64,000 nt of DNA from Candidatus Sulfotelmatobacter kueseliae (lineage in GTDB: Bacteria; Acidobacteriota; Terriglobia; Terriglobales; Acidobacteriaceae). The position numbers and the translations under genes are program-made. Positions 18,200-26,571 of the stretch are shown here, piece after piece (positions within the stretch are counted from its first letter, which is position 1; each line of letters starts with the position of its first letter). The DNA lies in contig OMOD01000144.1 of NCBI GenBank assembly GCA_900290255.1, forward strand, positions 1 to 64,000, read 5' to 3'. The notes under the pieces were generated by a model. It did not search any database, was not told the origin of the DNA, and saw nothing but the letters and a program-made list of their open reading frames with translations.

Positions 18200-18400
18200 C
18201 TAAATCCGGAACGGTGCGGCCAGCAGACGGAAGGGCAGAGTGATGGCAAGATAGATGATCTCCAGGACGCCGTGAACGGCCACGCCCAGGATGCGGAACG
18301 GAAGCAGGAGCAGCCAGACAACGGGGTAGGCAATCAACGCGGCGATCGCGAGCGGCCAGCAGAGAACGAAAAGAACGCACCAGAGCAGGAATGTAAACAT
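18200..18400 (-). CDS. Small membrane protein
   Basis: 66 residues, nearly all hydrophobic, with two or three membrane segments: LLWCVLFVLCWPLAIAALIA, then VVWLLLLPFRILGVAV and IIYLAITLPFRLLAAPF. The ATG at 18400 has a GGAGG ribosome site; upstream in-frame sequence is repeat DNA, so a longer start is unlikely. I do not recognise a family. It is divergent from the holin-like gene at 18559. Confidence 0.6.
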   Translation of the reverse strand: MFTFLLWCVLFVLCWPLAIAALIAYPVVWLLLLPFRILGVAVHGVLEIIYLAITLPFRLLAAPFRI

Positions 18401-18468
18401 GACGTGAGACCTCCGCTCTCTGATTAATTCTACGCGGCAGGCGACCGAAAAGTTCCGTCGGACTGCAG

Positions 18469-18516
18469 AAAGTTCCTGCTTGCCGGGTCGCTCCGGCAGG
18501 GTTCGGAATGACAACA
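18469..18516. repeat. GTTCCTC...GGAATGACA repeat copy
   Basis: GTTCCTGCTTGCCGGGTCGC, then TCCGGCAGGGTTCGGAATGA CA. It supplies an ATG (18508) in frame with the downstream holin-like gene, but that start is judged false because it comes from the repeat and has no ribosome site. Confidence 0.7.
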
Positions 18517-18558
18517 ACGTGGTGCGAGCCTTATAGTGTTCTTTCTGAGGAGGAACGG

Positions 18559-18912
18559 ATGCGGTTGCTATTGAGCTGGGTGTTAAGCGCGCTCGCAGTA
18601 TGGATTGTGGCGCACCTTGTGCCGGGAATCTCGGTGAGCGGCCCGGTTGCGGCGCTCATTGCGGCGCTGGCCATCGGGTTCATTAATGCGACGATCGGTC
18701 TGGTGCTCAAGGTCATTACTTTTCCTCTAACGCTGATCACGCTGGGATTGTTCTGGTTTGTCATCAACGCCCTGATGCTGGAACTGGCGTCGGTGGTGGT
18801 TCCGGGGTTCCACGTGAACGGTTTTCGCGCGGCGTTTCTAGGCGCAATTGTACTGAGCCTGGTGAACCTGCTGCTGAAGAGTCTGTTGATGCCGCGCAAG
18901 GAGCATCGTTAG
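18559..18912 (+). CDS. Phage holin family 4 (DUF360-like) membrane protein
   Basis: 117 residues with four membrane helices (LLLSWVLSALAVWIVAHLV; VAALIAALAIGFINATIG; LTLITLGLFWFVINALML; FRAAFLGAIVLSLVNLLL). The order and the motif GFINATIGLVLKVITFPLTLITLG match the mycobacterial-type four-TMS holin superfamily IV, common in non-phage chromosomes with unknown function. The start at 18559 follows GAGGAGGA at a good distance. There are no phage genes nearby, so lysis is unlikely. Confidence 0.88.
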   Translation: MRLLLSWVLSALAVWIVAHLVPGISVSGPVAALIAALAIGFINATIGLVLKVITFPLTLITLGLFWFVINALMLELASVVVPGFHVNGFRAAFLGAIVLSLVNLLLKSLLMPRKEHR

Positions 18913-18990
18913 CTGCTTGTTGTTGCCATAGTGAGTGGCCCAAAGCTTCTCCTCCCCGCTGCGTACCCGCTGCTGCCCCACCAAATTGGC

Positions 18991-19836
18991 CTAGGGAGCT
19001 GACCGCTTGCGCGGTTTGAGTGATTCCCAGTCTTCCTCCTTCAGGATGCGGCCCAAGCTGCTGAATTCGCCGGCGCCTTGCAAGAATTCGCCGCCATCCA
19101 TGCGGATGACCTCGCCGTTGATGTAGCCGGAGCCGTCGCTTACGAGAAACGCAGCGAGATTCGCGAGTTCTTCGATGGTGCCGAAGCGATGGAGCGGGGT
19201 GCGATCGAGGGCGAGAGTTTCAAGTTCGGGGCGCGGCAGCAGGCGCGAGAATGCGCCTTGCGTAGGGATCGGGCCAGGAGCGATGGCGTTCATGCGGATG
19301 CCGCGATCGCCCCATTCGACGGCAAGGCTGCGGGTGAGCGCTTCGACCCCGGCTTTCGATATGGCGGAGGGAACGACATAAGCCGAGCCGACCGGCGCAT
19401 AGGTCGCCGAGATGTTGAGCACGGTGCCGCGATGAGCCGATTTTAGCCAGCGGCGTCCGCAGGCGAGCGTGCAATGGAGCGTGCCCATCAGCACGATGCC
19501 GATGACGGACTCGAAGGCGCGCGGAGAAAGATCTTCGGTGCGGGCGATGAAGTTGCCGGCGGCGTTGTTGACGAGCACATCGAGCGGGCCGCCGACCCAG
19601 ACCGAATCGATCATGCGCTCAACGGCATCGAGGTCGCGGACATCGCAGGAAAGAGCGTGGATTGGACCTTTTCCCAAGAGTTCGGAGGCAGTTTTCTGGA
19701 GGACTTCTTCGCGGCGGCCGCAGATGTAGACGACGGCTCCGAGTTCGAGGAAGCGTTCGGCCATGCCTTTGCCGAGGCCGGTGCCACCCCCGGTGATGAG
19801 GATGCGTTTGTGCTGGAGAAGATCGGTACGGAACAT
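18991..19836 (-). CDS. 2,4-dienoyl-CoA reductase (DECR-type SDR)
   Basis: 281 residues, short-chain dehydrogenase fold: ILITGGGTGLGKGMAERF (NADP site), NNAAGNF, and the catalytic region YAPVGSAYVVPSAISKAGVEA. The usual YxxxK is SxxxK (SAISK), with Tyr displaced to YAPVG, as in mitochondrial 2,4-dienoyl-CoA reductases. IAPGPIPTQGAFSRL, RFGTIEELANLAAFL, INGEVIRMDGGEF and GEFSSL also match that subgroup. It should reduce 2,4-dienoyl-CoA with NADPH during breakdown of unsaturated fatty acids. I start at ATG 19836; upstream in-frame sequence is repeat and another gene's shadow. Confidence 0.88.
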   Translation of the reverse strand: MFRTDLLQHKRILITGGGTGLGKGMAERFLELGAVVYICGRREEVLQKTASELLGKGPIHALSCDVRDLDAVERMIDSVWVGGPLDVLVNNAAGNFIARTEDLSPRAFESVIGIVLMGTLHCTLACGRRWLKSAHRGTVLNISATYAPVGSAYVVPSAISKAGVEALTRSLAVEWGDRGIRMNAIAPGPIPTQGAFSRLLPRPELETLALDRTPLHRFGTIEELANLAAFLVSDGSGYINGEVIRMDGGEFLQGAGEFSSLGRILKEEDWESLKPRKRSAP

Positions 19837-19870
19837 GGGCTCCTCGGAATCCTGGGTTGTGCCGGCAAAC

Positions 19871-19910
19871 AGCAGGTTCCTCACCGGGCGTTGCCCGGTT
19901 CGGAATGACA
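19871..19910. repeat. GTTCCTC...GGAATGACA repeat copy
   Basis: CAGGTTCCTCACCGGGCGTT GCCCGGTTCGGAATGACA, with a CCGGGC/GCCCGG stem, between two minus-strand genes. Confidence 0.75.
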
Positions 19911-19921
19911 AATTATAGGCG

Positions 19922-20656
19922 CTACACGTTGCACGCCACGCGAAAGCCGTAGTCGGCGTATTGAAAATGTGGCGGGATGCTCGATCGCGCCGAGCAGCGG
20001 GCAACTTTGATGTGATGACGCCAGGAGCCTCCGCGGGAGGACTTGCGCGGCGGGCGCATCGAGCATTCCTCCGGCCCCTGCGGATTGCGGTCGGGCGAGA
20101 CCGCGTAGTAGTTGGCGTCGTACCAGTCGCTGCACCATTCGTGGACGTTGTCGCAAATGTCGTAGAGCCCGAAGGCATTGGGAGCGTAGCGGGCGACAGG
20201 TTCTGGACCGGTTTGCCAGCGCGTGGGGTAGTCCGGAAGAGATTGCGGAGGGTCGTTGCCCCAGGGAAACTGGTGCTGTTCGAGACCGCCGCGGGCGGCG
20301 CGCTCCCACTCGGCTTCAGTGGGCAAACGGTAGGTGCGCCCGGTCTGCGAACTTAACCACTCGCAATAGCGGGCGGCTTCGTGCCAGGAGACTCCCGTAA
20401 CTGGCTGCTGGGGATGGTTGAAGTTGGGGTCCTGCCAGAATGGGGGCGGCAGAGCCGACGTTGCCCGCAGAAAGCGCTCGTACTCGGCGTTGGTGACCTG
20501 CGTGGCAGCGAGCAGGAAGGCGTCGACCCAGACGCGGTGGATCGGACGTTCGCAGTCCTGGCCGCAGTCGGAGCCCATGAGAAAGCTGGCTCCAGGGATC
20601 AAGACGAACTCGGGTTCCAGAGGCACAGAGCTTGCGAGATACGAGTGTGTTCCCAT
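19922..20656 (-). CDS. FGE-sulfatase fold protein (SUMF1-like), catalytic Cys pair not seen
   Basis: 244 residues of the formylglycine-generating-enzyme fold: FVLIPGASFLMGSD, ERPIHRVWVDAFLLAATQVTNAEYERFL, PVTGVSWHEAARYCEWLS, RLPTEAEWERAARGG, GLYDICDNVHEWCSDWY, SRGGSW, and DYGFRVAC. True FGE has two copper-binding cysteines after GGS; here that stretch reads GGSWRHHIKVARCSAR, with only one Cys and a shortened loop. So oxidase activity on sulfatases is doubtful; many such proteins have other roles (for example EgtB-like or structural). No sulfatase gene is adjacent. Confidence 0.85.
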   Translation of the reverse strand: MGTHSYLASSVPLEPEFVLIPGASFLMGSDCGQDCERPIHRVWVDAFLLAATQVTNAEYERFLRATSALPPPFWQDPNFNHPQQPVTGVSWHEAARYCEWLSSQTGRTYRLPTEAEWERAARGGLEQHQFPWGNDPPQSLPDYPTRWQTGPEPVARYAPNAFGLYDICDNVHEWCSDWYDANYYAVSPDRNPQGPEECSMRPPRKSSRGGSWRHHIKVARCSARSSIPPHFQYADYGFRVACNV

Positions 20657-20723
20657 CGGGCAAGTTCCAGTTTAGCAATGACAAAGTCTCAACCACAGAG
20701 GCACGAGAACACTGGGGGAATCA

Positions 20724-21458
20724 CTAGAGACTCCGCAATCTTCGGACAGTGTCCACGACATCGTTTTCCTGGAAGAGGCGGATAGCGGCGATGCCGGCGG
20801 CTCCGGCGGCGAGACAAGAGCGGGCATTGGAGACTGTGATTCCGCCAAGAGCGAGGACTGGGATGTTGGTTAGGCAGGCTTGCTGAAGCATCGCCAGACC
20901 GGTGGGGCGCGCGGCAGGGGAATCTTTCTTTTCGAACACAGGAGCGAAGACAGCGAAAGTGGCTCCGTTAGCCGCGGCTTGCGCTACCTCTGCCGGGGAG
21001 TGACAGGAGGCTCCGATGATCGGAGCTTGTAGCAGGTTCTCGTGGGCGAGGGTGGCTGCGGTGCTGCGCACCGCCGGACGGCCGGGGGCGGCCGTCCCCA
21101 CATGACCCTTTTCCCATGTTGTTCTCACCTCCAGGGCAGAAACGTCGTCCGAGCGCAGGTGGACGCCCCCGGCTTCTACAGCGAGGGCTACGTCGGTGCG
21201 GGAATTGATCAGGAGAGCAGTTGCCAGTTGCCGGTTGCCAGTCGCCAGTTTTCGGGCTTTTCGGATCGCGCGGACGGCTTCGCGGGCGAGGGATTCCAGT
21301 TCCCGCGTGGGCAGGTCTTTTTCGCGGAGTTGGATGTAGTCCACGCCGGCGCGGGCGGCTTCCGCGATCTTTTCGAGCAGGCGGCGACGGCGGGCGGGTT
21401 CATCCGCCGCAAGCGCGGTTCGATCGGTGATGTAGTAGAGAAGGCAGCTTCCAGCCAT
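20724..21458 (-). CDS. thiE: Thiamine phosphate synthase with repeat-encoded inserts
   Basis: 244 residues against about 210 for the family. It couples HMP-PP and THZ-P to thiamine phosphate. Seen: LLYYITDRTAL, GVDYIQLREKDLPTRELE, LLINSRTDVALAVEAGGVHLRSDD, IGASCHSPAEV, FAVFAPVFEKKDS, LALGGITVSNARS. Two extra stretches do not belong to the family: LATGNRQLATA (from a GCCAGTTGCCGGTTGCCAGT tandem repeat, about 21218-21250) and TWEKGHVGTAAPGRPAVRST AATLAHEN (from a GGCCGTCCCCACA palindrome near 21071-21113). Reading frame is intact. Confidence 0.9.
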   Translation of the reverse strand: MAGSCLLYYITDRTALAADEPARRRRLLEKIAEAARAGVDYIQLREKDLPTRELESLAREAVRAIRKARKLATGNRQLATALLINSRTDVALAVEAGGVHLRSDDVSALEVRTTWEKGHVGTAAPGRPAVRSTAATLAHENLLQAPIIGASCHSPAEVAQAAANGATFAVFAPVFEKKDSPAARPTGLAMLQQACLTNIPVLALGGITVSNARSCLAAGAAGIAAIRLFQENDVVDTVRRLRSL

Positions 21459-21494
21459 TAGCTCTCGGCTATCAGATAAGGTCTACCGACTGCC

Positions 21495-21540
21495 GGGCTG
21501 CGCCCGGCCGGACAGCCGAGAACGGCTGTCCCCACACGAT
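21495..21540. repeat. CGGACAGCC...GGCTGTCCCCACA palindromic repeat
   Basis: GCCGGACAGCCGAGAACGGC, then TGTCCCCACA, upstream of thiE. Coding copies of the same family lie inside thiE (about 21071-21113), mnmE (about 38880-38925) and, diverged, mnmG (about 41535-41580). Confidence 0.65.
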
Positions 21541-21567
21541 TTTCCTATATCCTCCGCGATCCGGTCC

Positions 21568-22446
21568 TCACGGCCTTGTTTTGGCGATTTCCGGCACGAT
21601 TTCGCCCACTTTCCTGGGTGCGGGGCCGAGGTGATGTTTGGTCAGGCCGTCGCGGAGATACTCGAAGGCTTCCTCCGGGGAATCGATGACCTTGAATTGG
21701 TCGAGGTCCTGAGGAGAGACGGTGCCGGCATCCACGAAGGCCTGGAAGTTGATGATGCGGTTCCAGTATTCACTGCCGTAGATCACGACCAGGATCTTCT
21801 TGGCCAGCTTGTCGGTCTGGGCGAGGGTGAGGATTTCAAACAACTCGTCCATGGTGCCGAAGCCGCCGGGGAAAATGACGAGCCCCTTGGCTAGATAGGC
21901 AAACCAGAATTTGCGCATGAAGAAGTAGTGGAACTGGAAGTTCAGCGAGGGCGTGACGTAGGGGTTGGGAGACTGCTCGAAGGGCAGCTGAATGTTGAGC
22001 CCGATGGTTTTGCCGCCAGCTTCGTGGGCGCCGAGGTTGGCGGCCTCCATGATGCCGGGGCCTCCGCCGGTGGTGACGACGAAACGGCGGCGGCGGGCGG
22101 GAATCTGGACCGACCATTTGGTCAGCAGGTAAGCCAGGCGACGGGCGTCTTCGTAGTAGCGGGCCATGTCAATGCCGGCCTGGGCGAGTTTGAGATCCTC
22201 GTGCAGCTTGGCTTCGGGAACGTTGGCGTGGTTATTTTCAACGGCAGTCAGGTTCTTCAAGGCCTCCTGGCGCCCCTGGAAGCGGGCTGAGCCGAAGAAG
22301 ACGACCGTGTCCTGAATCTGCTCGCGGCGGAAGCGGGCCAGAGGTTCCTGATATTCAGACAGCATGCGCAGGATACGGCCGTCAGGGCTGTTGAGGAAGA
22401 TTTCGTTCTCGTAGGCGACGGGAGCGGATTTGAGCTGGTCAGACAT
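21568..22446 (-). CDS. LOG family protein (TIGR00730-like)
   Basis: About 292 residues with the Rossmann-like lysine-decarboxylase/LOG fold: VVFFGSARF, VVTTGGGPGIMEAANLGAHEAGG and FPGGFGTMDELFEILTLAQ. The last two are the PGGxGTxxE and GGGxGxM signatures that form the phosphoribohydrolase active site. LOG proteins release free cytokinin-like bases from nucleoside monophosphates; in bacteria they act as nucleotide hydrolases of uncertain role. I use the ATG at 22446 (MSDQLKSAPVAYENE) because the sequence upstream overlaps the membrane protein gene. Confidence 0.88.
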   Translation of the reverse strand: MSDQLKSAPVAYENEIFLNSPDGRILRMLSEYQEPLARFRREQIQDTVVFFGSARFQGRQEALKNLTAVENNHANVPEAKLHEDLKLAQAGIDMARYYEDARRLAYLLTKWSVQIPARRRRFVVTTGGGPGIMEAANLGAHEAGGKTIGLNIQLPFEQSPNPYVTPSLNFQFHYFFMRKFWFAYLAKGLVIFPGGFGTMDELFEILTLAQTDKLAKKILVVIYGSEYWNRIINFQAFVDAGTVSPQDLDQFKVIDSPEEAFEYLRDGLTKHHLGPAPRKVGEIVPEIAKTRP

Positions 22447-22478
22447 AAGTGACTCACATTGTTGAAAAGGCCTTAGGG

Positions 22479-22865
22479 CTATTCTTGCTCGTGGTAGTGG
22501 AGCGCCTCCCAGAAACCGATCCAGATATCGAGCATACCCAGACCGCTGCACATGCCGCGAAAGAAACCGTGTGCGATCACCGGGCGGAGGCTGGGATAAG
22601 CGAGCAACAAGTAATTGTCGGTCCACTCCGGGGTCCAGGGGAGAATGATGAGAAGCACTCCCGCCACAGCACTGACTAAGACAAAAAGAAAAACAGAAAT
22701 GCGGTGCAGCCATAGCTTCAGGCGGCTGGGGCTTGCCGGCGGAACGGGCGGCTGGGGTGGCTCAAGCAAAGCAGTACGGGTCTCGGGCTGCGGCGGGGTG
22801 GTGTCCGGCAGCTTGCCAGGCGGAGAGGAGAAGAGCGTCGGGTCGGTCATGCTCTCCGCCCCCAC
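22479..22865 (-). CDS. Small membrane protein of unknown function
   Basis: 128 residues: a Pro-rich cytoplasmic N-terminus (PPGKLPDTTPPQPETRTALLEPPQPP), one clear membrane helix (ISVFLFVLVSAVAGVLLIILPW), a short loop, and a second weaker hydrophobic segment (LRPVIAHGFFRGMCSGLGMLDIWIGFW). I know no family. It precedes the LOG gene by 32 bp on the same strand and may be co-transcribed with it. The start could also be the ATG at 22850. Confidence 0.6.
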   Translation of the reverse strand: MGAESMTDPTLFSSPPGKLPDTTPPQPETRTALLEPPQPPVPPASPSRLKLWLHRISVFLFVLVSAVAGVLLIILPWTPEWTDNYLLLAYPSLRPVIAHGFFRGMCSGLGMLDIWIGFWEALHYHEQE

Positions 22866-22975
22866 GCCTTCGGATGCCGCAAACAGCCTAACGCAAGGGA
22901 AACAGCCCGGAGGTGAATGTAAGGCGCACAGAATTCCGCGCGGAGAGAGTTGGGGACAAAACCCATCGGGATATT

Positions 22976-25900
22976 CTACGACTTCAGGGCCTTGATGCGC
23001 TCGGCGACGTCGCGATAGTCAATGTTGGTGCCGTAAACGTCCATGAAATGCTTGAGTGCGGCGGGCTTGTCGCCCGCAGTTTCGTAGGCCGAGGCCAATT
23101 CATAGTTGAGGGCGACGCGGGTTTCGCCATCGATGGTGGGAACGCCGAGAGCTTTCTCATACCAGCGTACGGCAGCCTCGGGCACGCCTTTGTCGAGGAA
23201 GCACTGCGCCAGCCAGGTGTAGGTCTGCATGATCTGGGGGAAGGCATGTCCGCGATCGAAAAATTGGCAGGCCTTCTGCAGCTCTCCGATGGCTTCGTCG
23301 AGCAAACCCATTTCGCGGAAAGCAATGCCGAGGTTGTAATGGGTTTCGGGATCTTCGTCAGCAGCAGCGACGTCGGCTTCCAGGTCCTGCTTGAGTTCGC
23401 CAAACATCTCGGCCAGGTCCACTCCCGCTTCTTCGCCGAAGGGCGAGGCTGCTGCGGCAGCGGGCGCGTGAGGGGCAGGGGCGGCCGGCGCGTGAGGAGC
23501 AGGGGCCTCGGCTGCGGGCGCATGCCAGGCTGGCGGTGCGCTTGGTGATGCAGGAACAACAACCGGAGGAGCAACATAAGCCGGGGCTGAGGCCGAAGCC
23601 GCGGCGCTGGCGGCAATCGCCGGGCCAGTTTTCAGAGCGGTCGCGGGCGTAACCACCGGCGCTGCAGGTACGACTTTGACAACGGGAGCGGACGGCTGCG
23701 GCTTGGCGGCCGGAGCGGCCTTCAGGAAATCTTCGCCCAGAGATGCCTCGATATCGGCCACAAATTGGCCCAGGACCGGGGCAGCGTGCGCGGCCGGAGC
23801 CGGGGCATGCGCTGGGGGCGGAGGCGGAACCGGCTTTTTCGCAGGCTTGGCCACCTTGCCAGGCAGGAATTTATCGCCGAGAGAAGACTCCAGGTCGGAA
23901 ACGAACTCGGTAAGGACCCTGGGCGAGTGCGCGGGTTCGGAAACCACGGGTTCAGGTTCACGTTCAGGCTCTGGCTCTGGCTCAACGGCAGCAGTTTCTT
24001 CTGCGACTGGAACTTCTTCCGCTTCAGCGGCGGCCGCAGTTTCCTCGATGACCTCAGGAACCTCCTCGGGTGTAACCTCGATGGTGGGGATATCGTCGGC
24101 GGTCAGTTCCTCGACCACCGGCTCAGTTTCTACCTGGACCTCTTCTGAAGGCTGCTGCGCAGCGGCTTCTACCTCGGCGCGGAGTTCGGCGAGCAGGTCC
24201 TGATCGCCGGTGAGAGTCTGAAGCTTGGCCAAAGCCGCCATGGCCTGCTCGGGCATGCCGTTGGCGAGGTAGAAGCGAATTTCTTCGATGGTTTCTTCTG
24301 TTTTGGTGGAATCACCCTCAGCGGCTGAAGCCTCGGCTTCGGCCACTTCTGCCTCGGGCGTCTCGGCTTCGACGGTAACGGAGTCATCCCACTCGGCCGA
24401 CAGATCAATCTCAGACTCCGTCGCCGCAGCCTCAGCCGGAACCGCAGCAGAATCTTCAACCACGGCGAACTCAGTCTCCTCAGCCGGCTCGCCCGTGACC
24501 TCTTCGGCTGCTTCCGCCTCGGCCTCGGAGGTTTCCTCCACCACTTCGACTTCAGGTTCGGCTTCTGAGTCGGGGACAGTCTCTGACTCGCTGGTCGCGA
24601 CTTCGGGTTCGGCCGCGTGCGCCGCTGGCGCTGGGGCCGGAGCATCCAGGTAAATATGAGCTTCCTCGTGCGCGACCACTGTACCGGGCACCGAGGAGCG
24701 CTCTTCATAGCGCTCAGCCAGTTCCCCGTAGCGCGTGGCTTCGTCGGGATATCCCGCCTCGGAATAAAGATTCTGCAGGGTGCGGCAACAGACGCCGGCG
24801 TCGGCGAAGCGGCCAGCGCGCGTGTGCAAGGCCGCCAGACGCTGGTTGATGCGAAGATCGTTCGGCGCCATGGGCAGAACCGTGACCAGTGGTCCCAGCG
24901 CCTTGGCCGGCATGTTGTAAGAGATGAACAGTTCGGCGTCGGTCAGAGCGGAGCGCACGGCGAGCGCCACTTCGTCGGAGTAGTGCTGGTGGACCGAAGG
25001 CGCGGTGGCTTCGATGTCGTCAATGAGAACCACGGCTTCTTCCGGCGTAATCAGCTTGACGTCGGAAGTGCCGCTGAGCTGGCTGACCACCTGCTGGTAA
25101 TTCTGCATGTGCAGGGGGTTCTGGGGCTCGACTTGGGCCAGCTTCTGGTAGAGATCGCGGGCGCGCGGCAGGTCGCCAGCCTGGACGCTGGCATGAGCCA
25201 GCAGTTCGATGACCTCGCTGACATGGGTGGTTTCACCAGCCTTGTTGAACAGATCCAGCAGCTTTTCCAGAGAGGCGGGATTGTCGCGCACGTGCCCGAT
25301 AATGCTGTGCAGGTGGGCGAGCACCTTGTCCGAGTTCTCCGCCAGCAGACGCTCGGCATGCTCGTCGTATACCTGCAGGGCAGTATCGTACTGGCCCGCC
25401 TGCATGAGGGCATCGGCGAAGCTGGAGATCGCTGTCAGATCATTGTGGACGGTCAGCAGCTTGTTGGCGGTAGCCCCGGCTTCGGAGAGTTGCCCGGTCT
25501 GCAGGTAAGCCTTGAGCAGATCGCGCAGGCCATCGGGATTGGAATCGATGTCGGCGACTTTCAGCAGGGTGGCAACGGCTCCGGCGGCATCGCCCGACTC
25601 GGCCTGGTTTTTGCCCTGCATGAGCAGGGCATACGCATTGCCGGGTTCGAGGGCGAGCATGCGCTGCAGAATCTCGTCGGCGCCGTTGAGCGAACCCTTG
25701 GAGCGCATGCTCTCGGCGGCAGCAGTGAAAATCTGCCAGGCTTCCGCCTTCTTGCCCAGGCGGACATAAACCTCCGCCAAACGTACCCGCATGGTGGTAT
25801 TTTCCGGGTCCATTTCCAGGATCTTCTGGAAGATGCGGACCGCGTTTTCCAGTTCGTTGGCCTTCAGGAATTCTTCCGCCACCTGGAGGTACTGAGCGCG

Positions 25901-26242
25901 GGCGTCATTGAACAGTCCCTGCTGGGTGTAGAGTTCTGCCAGTTTCAGCAGGCTCTCGAGCGAAGGCTTGAGCTTGCTGATCTTCTTGTACATGGCGATC
26001 GCCTTGACCGTGAAGCCCTGGCTGGCATAGGCATCGCCTACGGTCTTGAAGCACTCAGTAGCCTTGTCGGCCTCGCCGATGCGCGAGTAAAGATCGCCGA
26101 CGGTGTTGGTGACGGTTAGATCCTTAGCGTCGTTCTTGAGGATCTTTTCGTACTCCGAGATGGCGTTCGGCAGCTTACCCTGCTGGACATACTTCTCCGC
26201 ATTGGCGAGGACTTTCTGTTTGTTGAAGCCGAACAGCGCCAT
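22976..26242 (-). CDS. Very long TPR protein
   Basis: 1088 residues, cytoplasmic-looking (MALFGFNKQKVLANAEKYVQ QGK, no signal). Residues 15-540 are tandem TPR-like helices (AISEYEKILKNDAKDLTVTNTVGDLYSRIG, and many more). Residues about 545-800 are very rich in Glu, Ala and Val (for example EAEPEVEVVEETSEAEAEAAEE) with a short helical pair, then an Ala/Pro-rich linker with two LxxFVxDIExSLGDxFL repeats. The last 130 residues are again TPR (THYNLGIAFREMGLLDEAIGELQKA). It probably serves as a protein-interaction scaffold. It is divergent from the selenoprotein candidate. Confidence 0.85.
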   Translation of the reverse strand: MALFGFNKQKVLANAEKYVQQGKLPNAISEYEKILKNDAKDLTVTNTVGDLYSRIGEADKATECFKTVGDAYASQGFTVKAIAMYKKISKLKPSLESLLKLAELYTQQGLFNDARAQYLQVAEEFLKANELENAVRIFQKILEMDPENTTMRVRLAEVYVRLGKKAEAWQIFTAAAESMRSKGSLNGADEILQRMLALEPGNAYALLMQGKNQAESGDAAGAVATLLKVADIDSNPDGLRDLLKAYLQTGQLSEAGATANKLLTVHNDLTAISSFADALMQAGQYDTALQVYDEHAERLLAENSDKVLAHLHSIIGHVRDNPASLEKLLDLFNKAGETTHVSEVIELLAHASVQAGDLPRARDLYQKLAQVEPQNPLHMQNYQQVVSQLSGTSDVKLITPEEAVVLIDDIEATAPSVHQHYSDEVALAVRSALTDAELFISYNMPAKALGPLVTVLPMAPNDLRINQRLAALHTRAGRFADAGVCCRTLQNLYSEAGYPDEATRYGELAERYEERSSVPGTVVAHEEAHIYLDAPAPAPAAHAAEPEVATSESETVPDSEAEPEVEVVEETSEAEAEAAEEVTGEPAEETEFAVVEDSAAVPAEAAATESEIDLSAEWDDSVTVEAETPEAEVAEAEASAAEGDSTKTEETIEEIRFYLANGMPEQAMAALAKLQTLTGDQDLLAELRAEVEAAAQQPSEEVQVETEPVVEELTADDIPTIEVTPEEVPEVIEETAAAAEAEEVPVAEETAAVEPEPEPEREPEPVVSEPAHSPRVLTEFVSDLESSLGDKFLPGKVAKPAKKPVPPPPPAHAPAPAAHAAPVLGQFVADIEASLGEDFLKAAPAAKPQPSAPVVKVVPAAPVVTPATALKTGPAIAASAAASASAPAYVAPPVVVPASPSAPPAWHAPAAEAPAPHAPAAPAPHAPAAAAASPFGEEAGVDLAEMFGELKQDLEADVAAADEDPETHYNLGIAFREMGLLDEAIGELQKACQFFDRGHAFPQIMQTYTWLAQCFLDKGVPEAAVRWYEKALGVPTIDGETRVALNYELASAYETAGDKPAALKHFMDVYGTNIDYRDVAERIKALKS

Positions 26243-26571
26243 AAGAGTGCGAACTCCAGACCCTGGTCTTGGTACAGAACCCGCCGAACGTTGAGGGAGT
26301 CGCTCCCGGGTACAGTTCGGGCGGACACCTCACCTATCGGCGGGTGGCCGGCCGGACAAGCCCCATTGTAAGGCCATGGGTCACGAACCGCATGGTTACC
26401 AAGGGTTACCGAAAGGGAGTGTACGAAAGGTTACCGGCGGAAGGGGACGCGGCATCGGGCAAGTTCTGACTTCCAGGAAGCTAAGTATGAACGCGTTATG
26501 GGTAGGCCGCGGGCTGAAAGTGTATCTTTCCGCACATTGCCGGGACATCGAAGCGGGAGACAAGCGCAATC
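26243..26571. other. Divergent promoter region of the TPR and selenoprotein genes
   Basis: 329 bp between divergent genes. It contains three GGTTACC heptamers (listed separately). No gene of convincing length. A GGGAG ribosome site lies 12 bp before the start at 26572. Confidence 0.5.
26394..26435 (+). promoter_or_regulatory. Three GGTTACC direct repeats (possible operator)
   Basis: GGTTACC occurs at 26394, 26404 and 26429, spaced 10 and 25 bp (about one and two and a half helical turns), about 140-180 bp upstream of the peroxidase start. Such spacing fits a regulator site, but no regulator is known to me for this heptamer, and chance clustering remains possible. Confidence 0.35.

Noticed and set aside
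18559-18912. Prophage signal from the holin-like protein
   Set aside because: No other phage gene nearby; this holin-like family is common on bacterial chromosomes.
24617-26119. 500-codon plus-strand frame opposite the TPR protein
   Set aside because: Antisense of TPR repeats; no start signal or recognisable domain.
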